DNA of 53,085 nt, taken from an uncultured Limosilactobacillus sp. (GTDB taxonomy: Bacteria; Bacillota; Bacilli; Lactobacillales; Lactobacillaceae). The DNA lies in assembly GCA_944327195.1 (NCBI GenBank), contig CALVGV010000017.1:1-53085 (forward strand). Direction: 5' to 3'. The notes under the pieces are model-generated. The model worked only from the letters and a program-made list of their open reading frames with translations, was not told the origin of the DNA and ran no database searches. Below, piece by piece: positions 43,436 to 51,588 of the stretch (the first letter of the stretch is position 1; the number at the start of each line of letters is the position of its first letter). Made by a program: the position numbers and the translations under genes.

Positions 43436-44239
43436 TTATCCGGCTAATGGAAGGTTGGACAAAAGGTCATTTTCTCTTTGTAGGTCTGAGAAACCAGCGG
43501 CAACGGCAGTCTTGTCGTCTAGATCTTTTAGCGCAGTTCCAAAGGTTTCACTAGTAATTCCCTTTTTATGGCTAAGGTCGTCAGCGAGGTAAATGAATAA
43601 CGCGTCCTTTCTCAATTCTGCGGTTGCCTTTACATCGTAGTTAAAAATTTTAGCGGCATTAATATCATTCGGCCGGGAAACCGTCTTGACTAATTTTTCG
43701 CCATTAGCAGTTGGAATGGCAAAGTCAAAGTGGGAATTGGACCCGGCGAGGTTTGTAATCTCAACTGAGCGATTAAAGAGGACTTTTTGGGTGTGCATAA
43801 AATTGGAGACGACTTCATTGAACGACGCCGTGACTGTCTCCTTGTTCAAATAGACAAGGTCATTAACCCGCATAATGGCTTGGAGTAGGCGGGTTTTAGC
43901 TATCGGAAAGCGGCTTACGGGTGCGGTAATGGTCAGCGCCTCATCGACCTTAGTGACTCCAAAATCATTGAGGATCTGATTGAAAATTCGCCAAATTGTC
44001 TTTGAGCGCTTGTCAATTGTGATGCCTGTTTCTGATAGGTCAAAGATGGTATTCCCAAAGTCCGAAAGCTCGATTTCTCCTTGATTAACAAAGCGGGCGT
44101 AGAGGTTGATATTATCGTAATTAGTATCGACAAACGGGGTGCTGATGGAAACGTATTGGTTGCCCACCTCCGAAAAGACTAATTCTTTTTTTAGCCACGT
44201 ATAGTAACTATTCTCGAGGAGTTGTTTTAATTCGGTCAT
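43436..44239 (-). CDS. DUF1828/DUF1829 domain protein
   Basis: 267 residues from ATG 44239 (AAGGGGGC upstream, which overlaps the stop of the gene before). N-terminal part (about 1-120) matches the DUF1828 pattern: a helix LLENSYYTWLKKELVFSEVG, then VSISTPFVDTNYDNINLYA and IELSDFGNTIFDLSETGI. The second half (about 150-245) fits DUF1829. Such proteins are often in prophages or accessory islands; their function is not known. It forms a two-gene unit with the next gene on the minus strand (13-base gap). Base composition is clearly less GC-rich than the flanking chromosome, pointing to transfer. Confidence 0.78.
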   Translation of the reverse strand: MTELKQLLENSYYTWLKKELVFSEVGNQYVSISTPFVDTNYDNINLYARFVNQGEIELSDFGNTIFDLSETGITIDKRSKTIWRIFNQILNDFGVTKVDEALTITAPVSRFPIAKTRLLQAIMRVNDLVYLNKETVTASFNEVVSNFMHTQKVLFNRSVEITNLAGSNSHFDFAIPTANGEKLVKTVSRPNDINAAKIFNYDVKATAELRKDALFIYLADDLSHKKGITSETFGTALKDLDDKTAVAAGFSDLQRENDLLSNLPLAG

Positions 44240-44252
44240 CACTTTAGCCCCC

Positions 44253-44726
44253 TTAGGATGTTTTGATATGAGTATAGTCAATATATTTAGTAACCACATC
44301 GCTAATTCTTTTAAGCGTCGCAAATTCTTTGAAGTCACTAATGGGGATGACGTTCTTATGAATGTATTTCCCGGCGGGGGAATTAACGTGGGCGTGAGAG
44401 CCAAGCACAGTATATTCATGATCAGTCCCGCGGTCGTTTACATGACGAAGGTCGCTACCAAAGTCTAACCGAAGAAGGTGATAGCCATTGTCGATGAACA
44501 TCAAGCCAACCGAAAAATGGCTTTCAGTTGGTGTTGTATGGATACGAAAATCATAGTTAATTTTGCGCCGATAATCGATAACGGTGCACCGGAAGGTTTC
44601 ACTTGAATGAATTAGCTGTTGGGTAACCTGATTAACAATGTCCTGGTATTCCATTACATTCTTGGGGTTCTTTTCTGCCTGAATTAGTTCGTTAATGTCT
44701 GTTTGGGAGAGATTGTTAATGTCCAT
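44253..44726 (-). CDS. hypothetical protein, DUF6978-like partner of the DUF1828 protein
   Basis: 157 residues from ATG 44726 after GAGGAGG. Visible: an N-terminal helical part rich in Gln, Asn and Glu, a beta segment FRCTVIDYRRKINYDFRIHTT, then HLLRLDFGSDLRHVNDRGTDH and LGSHAHVNSPAGKYIHK, with a conserved-looking series of His and Asp as in a metal or phosphate site. The pattern R-L-D ... H-x-N ... H-x-H recalls DUF6978, a family seen beside DUF1828 genes; this is from memory and unverified. No membrane span. It is transcribed ahead of the DUF1828 gene. A nuclease or toxin-like role is only a guess. Confidence 0.6.
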   Translation of the reverse strand: MDINNLSQTDINELIQAEKNPKNVMEYQDIVNQVTQQLIHSSETFRCTVIDYRRKINYDFRIHTTPTESHFSVGLMFIDNGYHLLRLDFGSDLRHVNDRGTDHEYTVLGSHAHVNSPAGKYIHKNVIPISDFKEFATLKRISDVVTKYIDYTHIKTS

Positions 44727-44775
44727 GTGATCCTCCTCTTCAATATGACGTTTCCGGACTCAGATGATGTCGATG

Positions 44776-44931
44776 CTATTGTTTTTTTATATCTAGCGGT
44801 TCATACATTCCTAACGAGATCGTAGACGCTCTGATTACCTTCACTAATTGAGATCGGGACACCTTGGCAGCTTTTCATAAGTCAGAGTCTTGAGAACCCA
44901 ATGACATAATTAAGTCCTTCAACTCTTTGAA
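44776..44931 (-). pseudogene. gene remnant upstream of the DUF pair, one in-frame stop
   Basis: On the minus strand 51 codons read FKELKDLIMSLGSQDSDL, then TGA (44877-44875), then KAAKVSRSQLVKVIRAST and SLGMYEPLDIKKQ before TAG. The pattern of the second part resembles a helix-turn-helix or small regulator end. There is no start codon in the preceding frame, so it looks like a decayed remnant. Identity unknown. Confidence 0.3.
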
Positions 44932-45212
44932 CGACTAATTACTGGTTGTAATCATCGTATCATAATTAGTGATGTATTATATAGTCAGGGGTTACGAAAG
45001 ATCCGGGTAATTAGAAAAGTGACGCTGATGAAGAATCAAAAGGGCTCCGAAACGCCACCGGTACTTTGGGGTCGAACTGGAACTCGGACTTCCGTTCTTG
45101 ATAAAGCTCCGGTTCAAGATTAACTTTGAAAGCTAATCAATAAACCCAAAGAGTGAGACCGCTCCTTCACTTTTTTGGGTGTGCATTCCACCATAAGTAA
45201 GAGGTTAAAACG
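44932..45212. other. AT-rich non-coding stretch in the accessory island
   Basis: No gene of normal size. It contains the probable promoter region of the minus-strand DUF pair and a hairpin ACCCAAA-N-AGTGA / TCACT-N2-TTTGGGT (45144-45180). Read on the minus strand the hairpin is followed by TTTATT and could terminate an antisense RNA coming from the micro-ORF region; on the plus strand it has no U-tract. Confidence 0.35.
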
Positions 45213-45278
45213 ATGGATTGGGAAAAGATGCTGCTCGGCAAACACTCATATAAAAAGTGTCGAAGGATGGCTAGGTAA
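45213..45278 (+). CDS. 21-codon leader ORF, overlaps the next micro-ORF
   Basis: ATG 45213 after AAGAGG; a basic peptide beginning MDWEKMLLGKHSYKK. Its TAA overlaps the next ATG (TAATG at 45276-45280), so the downstream peptide could be translated by coupling. Function unknown; a regulatory leader is one idea. Confidence 0.35.
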   Translation: MDWEKMLLGKHSYKKCRRMAR

Positions 45279-45370
45279 TGGTATCCTTTAGCTATCAAGC
45301 AGAAGCGGTTCTGATGATTGCAATCATTGACTTGGTCCTCTACCTGTGGCTTCGAGAGGGAAACAAATAA
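45278..45370 (+). CDS. 30-residue single-span membrane peptide, toxin-like
   Basis: ATG 45278; AAGGATGG lies about ten bases before it within the leader ORF. The peptide has a short polar start (MVSFSYQAEAV), a hydrophobic core LMIAIIDLVLYLWL and a charged end REGNK. This layout is that of type I toxins and holin-like toxin peptides (TxpA/Fst kinds). No exact family match can be claimed. Coupling to the leader ORF and the nearby antisense-type hairpin support the toxin idea without proving it. Confidence 0.4.
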   Translation: MVSFSYQAEAVLMIAIIDLVLYLWLREGNK

Positions 45371-45393
45371 CTTATTAACAAAGAGTGGTTTCC

Positions 45394-45477
45394 GTGTGCT
45401 ACGAAACTAATCGGGTGGCAGGATATATTAGTGCCCTTGAGTACAATAATGTCTTTGCTTCGTTAAAGAGGATGTAG
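45394..45477 (+). CDS. possible 27-residue ORF
   Basis: GTG 45394 to TAG 45477, ending three bases before the next gene. The peptide contains NRVAGYISALEYNNVFASLK and has no hydrophobic segment. The ribosome site is poor (AAAGAGTGG). It may only be leader sequence for the 83-residue gene. Confidence 0.2.
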   Translation: MCYETNRVAGYISALEYNNVFASLKRM

Positions 45478-45480
45478 AAA

Positions 45481-45732
45481 ATGGACGTTAGAAATTTAAG
45501 TATATTTCAAGTACGTGGTCGTTTAGCTGGCCAGTGGGTTGATATCGTCTTTAAAAATGGGAAAACAGACCATTGCTTCTTTTTTGATATTGATACTCCT
45601 GACGAGTCTCCATACGAGAAGGACGATTTGATTTACAATCACTCGGGGAGTTTTGATTATGGTGACGTTTATCTTTTAGAGGACATAAAGTCAATCACAC
45701 CAAGCAAGATTCAAGGGAGAATTGCTAATTGA
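45481..45732 (+). CDS. hypothetical protein, 83 residues
   Basis: ATG 45481 with AAAGAGGATG upstream. Acidic, soluble, with beta-strand character: IFQVRGRLAGQWVDIVFKNG, FFFDIDTPDES, SFDYGDVYLLEDIKSITPS. The pattern suggests a small SH3- or Lsm-like barrel. I do not recognise a family. It lies in the string of small ORFs on the plus strand and shares the island's lower GC. Confidence 0.55.
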   Translation: MDVRNLSIFQVRGRLAGQWVDIVFKNGKTDHCFFFDIDTPDESPYEKDDLIYNHSGSFDYGDVYLLEDIKSITPSKIQGRIAN

Positions 45733-45812
45733 AACCCGGCCCATGGGACTGGCTCGAACTAGTGGTAATGCTAGTGGGGCTGGTTCTTTTTATTGAAGAA
45801 TCTAGGATTTAA
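45729..45812 (+). CDS. 27-residue single-span peptide, coupled to the 83-aa gene
   Basis: TTG 45729 overlaps the previous TGA (TTGA); AAGGGAG lies nine bases upstream. After KPGPWDWLE comes a hydrophobic core LVVMLVGLVLFI and a charged end EESR. It is the second membrane micro-peptide in 550 bases. Low confidence, because the ORF is very short and begins with TTG. Confidence 0.3.
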   Translation: MKPGPWDWLELVVMLVGLVLFIEESRI

Positions 45813-46006
45813 CCTGAGTATGTCATTGAACCGCTCTTTTTCTATGATTGAGTTCCTTTAGTTCGCAACCACGAATCAAACAACAAGGGTGAGAAAAGCA
45901 ATAACCGCATTGACGAGGGCGGGTTGTTGTATAATTGAAAGCTGAAACGGAAAAGAAACTACTCCATTGATAGGAGCAACTTAGAAACGGGAAAGGAAGC
46001 GGGGAA

Positions 46007-46933
46007 ATGACGGCACGACGCCAGGTCCACCTGATGGGAACGATCATCGAGGTGCAGATTAACCACGAACGAGAGGAGCAACTGGCCACGGCGGTGGTCG
46101 AAAAGCTAAAACTCTACGAGCACCGCTTTAGCGCCAACGACGACTCGGCCGAGCTGATGCAGGTCAATCTGCAGGCCGGCAAGGCACCGGTCAAGGTCGC
46201 TCCCGAGCTCTTCGACCTGATCCGCCTCGGCAAGGAGTACAGCCTCCTGCCACTGGGCAACCTCAACATTGCCATTGGTCCACTGGTTAAGCTGTGGAAG
46301 ATCGGCTTTGCCGGGGCCCAGCGGCCGACCGACGCCCAGATCAAGGAGCGCCTGGCCCTGACCGACCCCCACCAGATTGTCCTCGACGCCGCCAGCCAAA
46401 CCGTCTACCTGACCAAACCGGGGATGGAGATCGACCTCGGTGCCCTGGCCAAGGGCTACATCGCCGACTTGCTGGTGACCTTCCTGCGGCGCCAGGGGGT
46501 CACCTCGGCCCTCTTGAACCTCGGTGGCAACGTGGTCGTGATCGGCGGCAAGCCGACCAATGCCGACGGCAACTGGCACGTCGGCCTCCAGGACCCGGCC
46601 CAGCCGCTGGGCAACTATCTGCGGGTGCTCAACGTCCGCGACGGCTCGGTGGTCACCTCGGGGATCTACCAGCGCAACCTCAAGGTCGAGGGCCACTTCT
46701 ACCACCACATCTTCGACAAGCACACCGGCTACCCGACCCCGGCGAAAATCACCAGCCTGACGATTCGCTCGACGCGGTCGGTCGCCGGCGAAATTTGGAC
46801 GACGATGCTCTTCGGCCAACCCCTGGAGGAAATTCAGCGGGTGGTGGCCAAGCTTCCCGGCGTGGCGGCGATCGTGATCGACCAAGAGGATCATTTGACC
46901 GAGATTAGCGGGCCCGGCTGGCAAGAAATTTAA
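46007..46933 (+). CDS. apbE: FAD:protein FMN transferase
   Basis: 308 residues; ATG after GGAAAGGAAGCGGGGAA. ApbE attaches FMN covalently to Thr in target flavoproteins. Motifs: HLMGTIIEVQI at the N-terminus, GMEIDLGALAKGYIAD, LLNLGGNVVVIGG, VVTSGIYQR, HHIFDKHTGYP, and near 265 SVAGEIWTTMLFG in place of the usual A-D-x-W-x-T, where the metal-binding Asp reads Gly-Glu; the neighbouring Glu may substitute. No lipoprotein signal is present, so it should act in the cytosol. Codon use returns to the GC-rich style. A TATAAT box at 45930-45935 is its likely -10. Confidence 0.9.
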   Translation: MTARRQVHLMGTIIEVQINHEREEQLATAVVEKLKLYEHRFSANDDSAELMQVNLQAGKAPVKVAPELFDLIRLGKEYSLLPLGNLNIAIGPLVKLWKIGFAGAQRPTDAQIKERLALTDPHQIVLDAASQTVYLTKPGMEIDLGALAKGYIADLLVTFLRRQGVTSALLNLGGNVVVIGGKPTNADGNWHVGLQDPAQPLGNYLRVLNVRDGSVVTSGIYQRNLKVEGHFYHHIFDKHTGYPTPAKITSLTIRSTRSVAGEIWTTMLFGQPLEEIQRVVAKLPGVAAIVIDQEDHLTEISGPGWQEI

Positions 46934-46994
46934 TTTCGAGCGAGTATTTTTCGGCAAATCCGCGTATATATTATTAAGTAGGGGGGATTTACCG

Positions 46995-47144
46995 ATGAAA
47001 GAAATTGAACAAGAACTGTTACACCCGACCGGCAAGCTGGCCCCGCTAATGCGGGCCCGCGGCTTTGACGAGGCCGACGTGGCCGAACTGGCCGCCCTGG
47101 TTGCCGACTTGGCGGCGGAAACGGAGGAACACCATGCGAATTAA
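46995..47144 (+). CDS. hypothetical protein, 49 residues
   Basis: ATG 46995 with AGGGGGG nine bases upstream. Acidic and helical, with MKEIEQELLHPTGKLAP at the start and FDEADVAELAALVADLAAE, an amphipathic Ala/Leu/Asp helix, after it. GC-rich codon use and the 11-base overlap with the amidotransferase gene support it as real. No function can be named; a small partner of the next gene is possible. Confidence 0.55.
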   Translation: MKEIEQELLHPTGKLAPLMRARGFDEADVAELAALVADLAAETEEHHAN

Positions 47145-47811
47145 CATCTTGCAACACACACCCAACGAGGGGCCGGGGACGATCCTCGATTGGGCCAATC
47201 AGCGGGGCCACGCGGCCTACATCTACCACCCGGCCCAGTTTAACAAGCTGCCAACCGCGGCCGAGACCGACTTCTTGGTGATCTTGGGCGGGCCAATGAG
47301 TCCCAACGACGACCTGCCTTGGCTGGCGGCCGAGCGCCAATTGATCCGCCAGCTCCTCGACCAGGGGAAGCCAATCTTCGGCGCCTGCCTGGGGGCCCAG
47401 CAGATCGCCCTGACCCTCGGGGCGGCAATCCACCCGGCGGGACACAAGGAGGTTGGCTGGGCGCCGGTAACCAAGCAGGGGACGGCCCTGCCAAACTTCC
47501 CGGCCCAGGCGACCGCCCTTCACTGGCACCAGGACGCCTTTGACCTGCCGGCCGGCAGCCAGCTGGTCTTTTCCAGCGCCCTTAACCCCAACCAGGGCTT
47601 TTTGTACCGCCAAAACGTCTTGGGCCTGCAGTTTCACTTTGAACCGGCGCTGGTCAACCTCCGTGAGATGGTGGTCAACGATGGCGACTACGCCACAAGC
47701 GGCAACGACCTGCACCAGTCGGTCGGCGAAATTTTGGCCCACGGGATCCCGGCCGAAAACGCCGCCCTGCTGGGGCAATTACTGGATTCCTTGGTCGCCG
47801 GGACCGATTGA
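47134..47811 (+). CDS. class I glutamine amidotransferase domain protein
   Basis: 225 residues from ATG 47134 after GGAGG. Stand-alone GMP-synthase-like glutamine amidotransferase fold. The nucleophile elbow FGACLGAQ has C85, and LQFHFEP holds H168 and E170, a full triad. It could release ammonia from glutamine or hydrolyse gamma-glutamyl compounds, like gamma-glutamyl-peptide hydrolases. It is not a partner of the car-like genes by position. Substrate unknown. Confidence 0.88.
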   Translation: MRINILQHTPNEGPGTILDWANQRGHAAYIYHPAQFNKLPTAAETDFLVILGGPMSPNDDLPWLAAERQLIRQLLDQGKPIFGACLGAQQIALTLGAAIHPAGHKEVGWAPVTKQGTALPNFPAQATALHWHQDAFDLPAGSQLVFSSALNPNQGFLYRQNVLGLQFHFEPALVNLREMVVNDGDYATSGNDLHQSVGEILAHGIPAENAALLGQLLDSLVAGTD

Positions 47812-47852
47812 CAAGCGGCCGGGGATCGCTTACGATAAAAGAGTTCTAATGA

Positions 47853-47890
47853 GCAGAGGCGGGGAATTTTCCCGCCTCTGCTTGCGTTTT
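47853..47890 (+). terminator. terminator of the amidotransferase gene
   Basis: GCAGAGGCGGG pairs with CCCGCCTCTGC over a loop of seven bases, followed by TTGCGTTTT. Confidence 0.82.
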
Positions 47891-47976
47891 GGGCCCGCCC
47901 GCCGGTTAACGGGGTGGGCCACCTGCTGGTTAGCCAGCGTAATTTTGCCCTGTCCGGGCACTAACCGAGGAAAATC

Positions 47977-50865
47977 ATGGACTTTTCATTTACCCGCCGG
48001 CCAAACCGCCGGACCTACCTGGAATACAGCCTGGTCTTCTTGCTGATCGCGGCCTGCATGTACGGGACCTACCTGGTCACCGGCAGCAGCCTGATCTGGA
48101 ATAAGGACCCGCTCAACCAGCACCTGCCGCTTCTGATCGAGTACCGCAAGCTGGTGCTGAAGTTTTTGGCCCACCCCTTTGCCACCCACCAACTCTGGTC
48201 CTGGAAGTTTGGCCTCGGCGGCGACACCTTTTCGGTCTTTTCCTACTACACGATCGGCGACGTCTTCGTCTACCTGGCCCTCCTCTTCCCGGCCAGCAAG
48301 CTGGTGTTTGCCTACCAGTTGATGATCGTCCTGCGGCTCTACTGCGCCGGCCTGGCCTTCGTCTGGTTTGGCCGCCACTTTGCCCTTTCGGACTGGGTGA
48401 TCGTGGCCGGTTCGGTCGTCTACCTGGTCAATTCCTACCTGATCTATGCCAGCATTGCCCAGCCCTTCTTCACCACCACCTTCATCCTCTTCCCGCTCCT
48501 GGTGACCAACGTGGAGCGGGTGCTTGCCGGTCGCTCCTGGTGGCCGCTGGCGGGGACCTTCTTTTGGATGTTGGTAAACAACTACTACCTGGCCTACGTG
48601 CTGGGCATCGGCACCTTCATTTACCTGGTGCTCCGGGTGGCCACCCACTACTGGGGCAAGCTGGCCTGGGGGGTGACAATCCTCAAGCTGGGGCTGGCAA
48701 CGATCACTAGCCTCCTGTTGGCGGCCGGCCTGCTGATCCCGGAGGTGCTCGCGGTCACCAATTCGACCCGGGCAGGTTCGGTCTTTGCCAACGGCCTGAC
48801 CACCTACCCGGCCTACTACTACCTCTTCTTGGCCAAGTCGCTGATCAACGGCGGCCAGTGGGCCTTCATGTTCTGGGCGGCCCTCGGGATCGTTTCGATC
48901 GGCTTCTTGGCCCTGGTCTATATCTACATGCAGCCGCGCCGCTACCCCCTGCTGACGATCAGCCTGGCCCTAGCGCTGGTGATGCTCCTGATCCCGGCGG
49001 TCGGCGCCTTCTTTAACGGGATGATGGCCGCCTCCAACCGCTGGACCCTCCTGGTTTACCTGCCGCTGGCAATGGCCACCTGCTTCCTCTTGGAGGGGGC
49101 AACGCAATTGACCCACCGCCAGTTGGTAATCATGACCTGGGCCAGCGGGGTCTACCTGCTGGTGTTGGTGGCCTCCTACTTCCTGAAAAACGACCCGGCC
49201 CTCTTTGTGCCGACGATCTGCCTCCTGTTGAGCCTGCTGGCCCTCTGGCTGGTGGCGACCGGGGTCCTCAAGCACCCGGCCCCCTGGTTACTGGGGCTGA
49301 TCCTGGCCAACGCCGGCTTCAACGCCATTTACGCCGCTGTGCCCTACAACGGCAACTTTGCCCAGGCGATGCTGACCCGCGGTTCCTACAAGACGATTAC
49401 CAGTCAGCGCTACGGCGGCCTGGAGAAGGGGCTGTCGACCTTGGCCGCCAGCCGGGTGTCGACGATCAGCCAGAACCAGATCGTCAGTGGCCTGCTGATC
49501 GACAACGACCTGACGACCGGGATGCACAACATCGATTCCTACTATTCCCTGCAAAACAAGTACCTCGGCAACTTTAGCCGCGCCCTGCAGAACACCCAGT
49601 ACCAGGCCAACGTTCCCCTGCGCCAGGTGGATGACCGCAGCGTCTGGCTGAACTTCTTGGGGGTCAAGTACCTCTTCGTCCAATCGAACGGCACCAACGC
49701 CACCAAGTGGCCCCAGGGCTACTTCCTCGACAAGGCGACGACCCCGCAGTACAACTACGATTCCTCAACGAGTGCCGAGAGCGAGGATGACCTGACCCCG
49801 GTGCAGACCGAGCGGCTCAAGACCAAGCAGAATTTTCCGCTGATCTATTGGCAGTCGACCGTGATCACGCCGGCCCGCTACCGCAAGCTGTCGCCGACCG
49901 CCAAGGAACGGGCCCTGGCCAGCGGAGTGGTGGTTAGCAGCAAGCTGGCCAAGGGGCTGGCGGCGGCCAACCTGAAGGGCAATGTGGTCAAGCTCAAGAG
50001 CCAGCTGATTTCCAACCGCTTCAACCTCGTCAATCCCAAGCACCTGGTCTACAAGGACAGCGAGGAAACTTACAAGCTGGTCCTGCCCCAGCTGGCCAAG
50101 AAGAGCTTCCGCAAGCAGTTGCGGGGCAGCGAGCTGCACGTTGAGTTCTCCAAGATCTCCTACCAGCCCTTCAGCCTCAAACAGCAGATCAAGCTCGAGC
50201 TGAAGAAGGCCCGCCAGACCGCCGGCTATAACCCGGGGGAGACGACCAACTGGAAGGCCACCTGGTACAAGTACTGGCGCTACCACCTCTTGGCTGGTTC
50301 GCCGGATAAGAGTTACACCCTCAAGATTTCGAGCAGCAAGGGGACCGAGGAGATTAGCCAGCCCAAGCAGAGCGTCCTCTCCTTCTTCAAGCTGGTTAAG
50401 AACGGGACGATGAATATCGGCTACTTCAGCGGCAACCTGCCGCAAAAGCTGACCTTCCAACCAAGCAAGCTCGGCACCTACCGTCTCCACTACCAGGTGG
50501 TGGCCGAGAAGCTGGGCAGCAAGTACCAGCGGGAGGTCAAGCAGATCCAGGCCCACGGCTTGAAGCACCTCCGCTTTACGACTAACCGGGTCAGCGGAAC
50601 GATTACCACTAACAAGACCGGGATCCTGACCTCCTCGATCCCGTACTCCAGCGGCTGGACGGCAACCGTTGACGGCAAGCGGGCGCAGGTGGTCCGGACC
50701 AACACCTCCTTTGTCGGCCTGAAGCTCGCGGCCGGCCACCACCGGGTGGTCTTCACCTACCACGTGCCGGGGCTGAAGGCGGGGATGATCGTCTCACTAA
50801 TTGGCCTCGTTTGGACGGCGCTCATGGCCGGGATTACGGTGCTGATTCGTCGGCGGTCGCGCTAA
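47977..50865 (+). CDS. YfhO-family large membrane protein
   Basis: 962 residues; ATG 47977 after GAGG. Twelve or more hydrophobic spans over residues 15-460, then a large extracytoplasmic region (about 470-935) and a last span near the C-terminus (MIVSLIGLVWTALMAGITVL) before RRRSR. The first loop NKDPLNQHLPLLIEYRKLV is typical of YfhO proteins, which have a GT-C-like fold and glycosylate lipoteichoic or wall polymers from C55-P-sugars in several firmicutes. The C-terminal IPYSSGWTATVDGKRAQVVR is the usual YfhO end. Polymer and sugar are unknown here. Confidence 0.9.
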   Translation: MDFSFTRRPNRRTYLEYSLVFLLIAACMYGTYLVTGSSLIWNKDPLNQHLPLLIEYRKLVLKFLAHPFATHQLWSWKFGLGGDTFSVFSYYTIGDVFVYLALLFPASKLVFAYQLMIVLRLYCAGLAFVWFGRHFALSDWVIVAGSVVYLVNSYLIYASIAQPFFTTTFILFPLLVTNVERVLAGRSWWPLAGTFFWMLVNNYYLAYVLGIGTFIYLVLRVATHYWGKLAWGVTILKLGLATITSLLLAAGLLIPEVLAVTNSTRAGSVFANGLTTYPAYYYLFLAKSLINGGQWAFMFWAALGIVSIGFLALVYIYMQPRRYPLLTISLALALVMLLIPAVGAFFNGMMAASNRWTLLVYLPLAMATCFLLEGATQLTHRQLVIMTWASGVYLLVLVASYFLKNDPALFVPTICLLLSLLALWLVATGVLKHPAPWLLGLILANAGFNAIYAAVPYNGNFAQAMLTRGSYKTITSQRYGGLEKGLSTLAASRVSTISQNQIVSGLLIDNDLTTGMHNIDSYYSLQNKYLGNFSRALQNTQYQANVPLRQVDDRSVWLNFLGVKYLFVQSNGTNATKWPQGYFLDKATTPQYNYDSSTSAESEDDLTPVQTERLKTKQNFPLIYWQSTVITPARYRKLSPTAKERALASGVVVSSKLAKGLAAANLKGNVVKLKSQLISNRFNLVNPKHLVYKDSEETYKLVLPQLAKKSFRKQLRGSELHVEFSKISYQPFSLKQQIKLELKKARQTAGYNPGETTNWKATWYKYWRYHLLAGSPDKSYTLKISSSKGTEEISQPKQSVLSFFKLVKNGTMNIGYFSGNLPQKLTFQPSKLGTYRLHYQVVAEKLGSKYQREVKQIQAHGLKHLRFTTNRVSGTITTNKTGILTSSIPYSSGWTATVDGKRAQVVRTNTSFVGLKLAAGHHRVVFTYHVPGLKAGMIVSLIGLVWTALMAGITVLIRRRSR

Positions 50866-50885
50866 TCGGCAGCCTGATTTATCTT

Positions 50886-50936
50886 AAAAGCAGTCGCACC
50901 TTCCGCTCGCTAAGCGGGATGGGCGGCTGCTTTTTT
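50886..50936 (+). terminator. yfhO terminator
   Basis: AAAAGCAG-N-CGC pairs with GCGG-CTGCTTTT with an inner CGCTCG/AAGCGGG fold, then TTTTTT. Confidence 0.82.
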
Positions 50937-51068
50937 GCGGTAGCGACGTTGGTTCTTGATTGTTCTTTGGCTAAGGACACTATCGGTTTAGTTGGAACGT
51001 GGCGGGGGTATACTATATTAAGAAAAAACTGCACAGCTCTTTGGTAATTTTTGGGAGGAGGACAACAA

Positions 51069-51311
51069 ATGGGAAGGCAAGCAATGCGTTACACACGTTT
51101 GGCAAAGGGACCTGATTTCATCATCTATAAGGTTACGTACAACGAGGGAACGATGGAAGTAAGAATGGACCTGAAAGCAAGGCAATTTGAGGTCACTAGG
51201 GTCATTGGCGAGCGTCCCGGGCTTAGGAGAGACGAACTCCGCATTCTTGATCCATTCCAAAAATCTTTGGACCGGAACATTGAACTGCCGGAAGAGTTTA
51301 TAAGAAATTGA
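51069..51311 (+). CDS. hypothetical protein, 80 residues
   Basis: ATG 51069, eight bases after GGGAGGAG; a TATATT box at 51014 serves as -10. Sequence features: YTRLAKGPDFIIYKVTYNEG, TMEVRMDLKARQFEVTR, then a proline-glycine turn and LDPFQKSLDRNIELPEEF. Soluble, with alternating charges. No family recognised. Base composition is less GC-rich than the core genes. Confidence 0.55.
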   Translation: MGRQAMRYTRLAKGPDFIIYKVTYNEGTMEVRMDLKARQFEVTRVIGERPGLRRDELRILDPFQKSLDRNIELPEEFIRN

Positions 51312-51588
51312 ACGTGCTCTTCCTTACCTTCCTCGGCTTCGCTGTAGTAGCTAAGCCGGAACTGCCGCTATTACCGCTAGTGATTGACTTAACGTGGGGA
51401 TGTTGTGCTTGTAATCTTAGTTGGTGCTAGCCTGACCACGGCCGGGTAATTTCCTGGGAAATAACTACCCACTAGTTTGCTGGCGGGTTACTGTCAGGTA
51501 GGTGACGGGTAACTGGCGGCTAGTTGACGTGGCCGCTCTTAGCGAAAGAGGGTATGATAGGACCATCAAGAGAGAGGAGTAACCAGAA
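51312..51588. other. intergenic stretch with short repeats
   Basis: No gene found. Three similar strings, CGGGTAATT (51443), CGGGTTACT (51484) and CGGGTAACT (51506), lie before the HTH gene, and TATGAT at 51553 can be its -10 box; CTCTT/AAAGAG forms a small hairpin. The repeats might be operator half-sites of the HTH protein; inference only. Confidence 0.3.
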
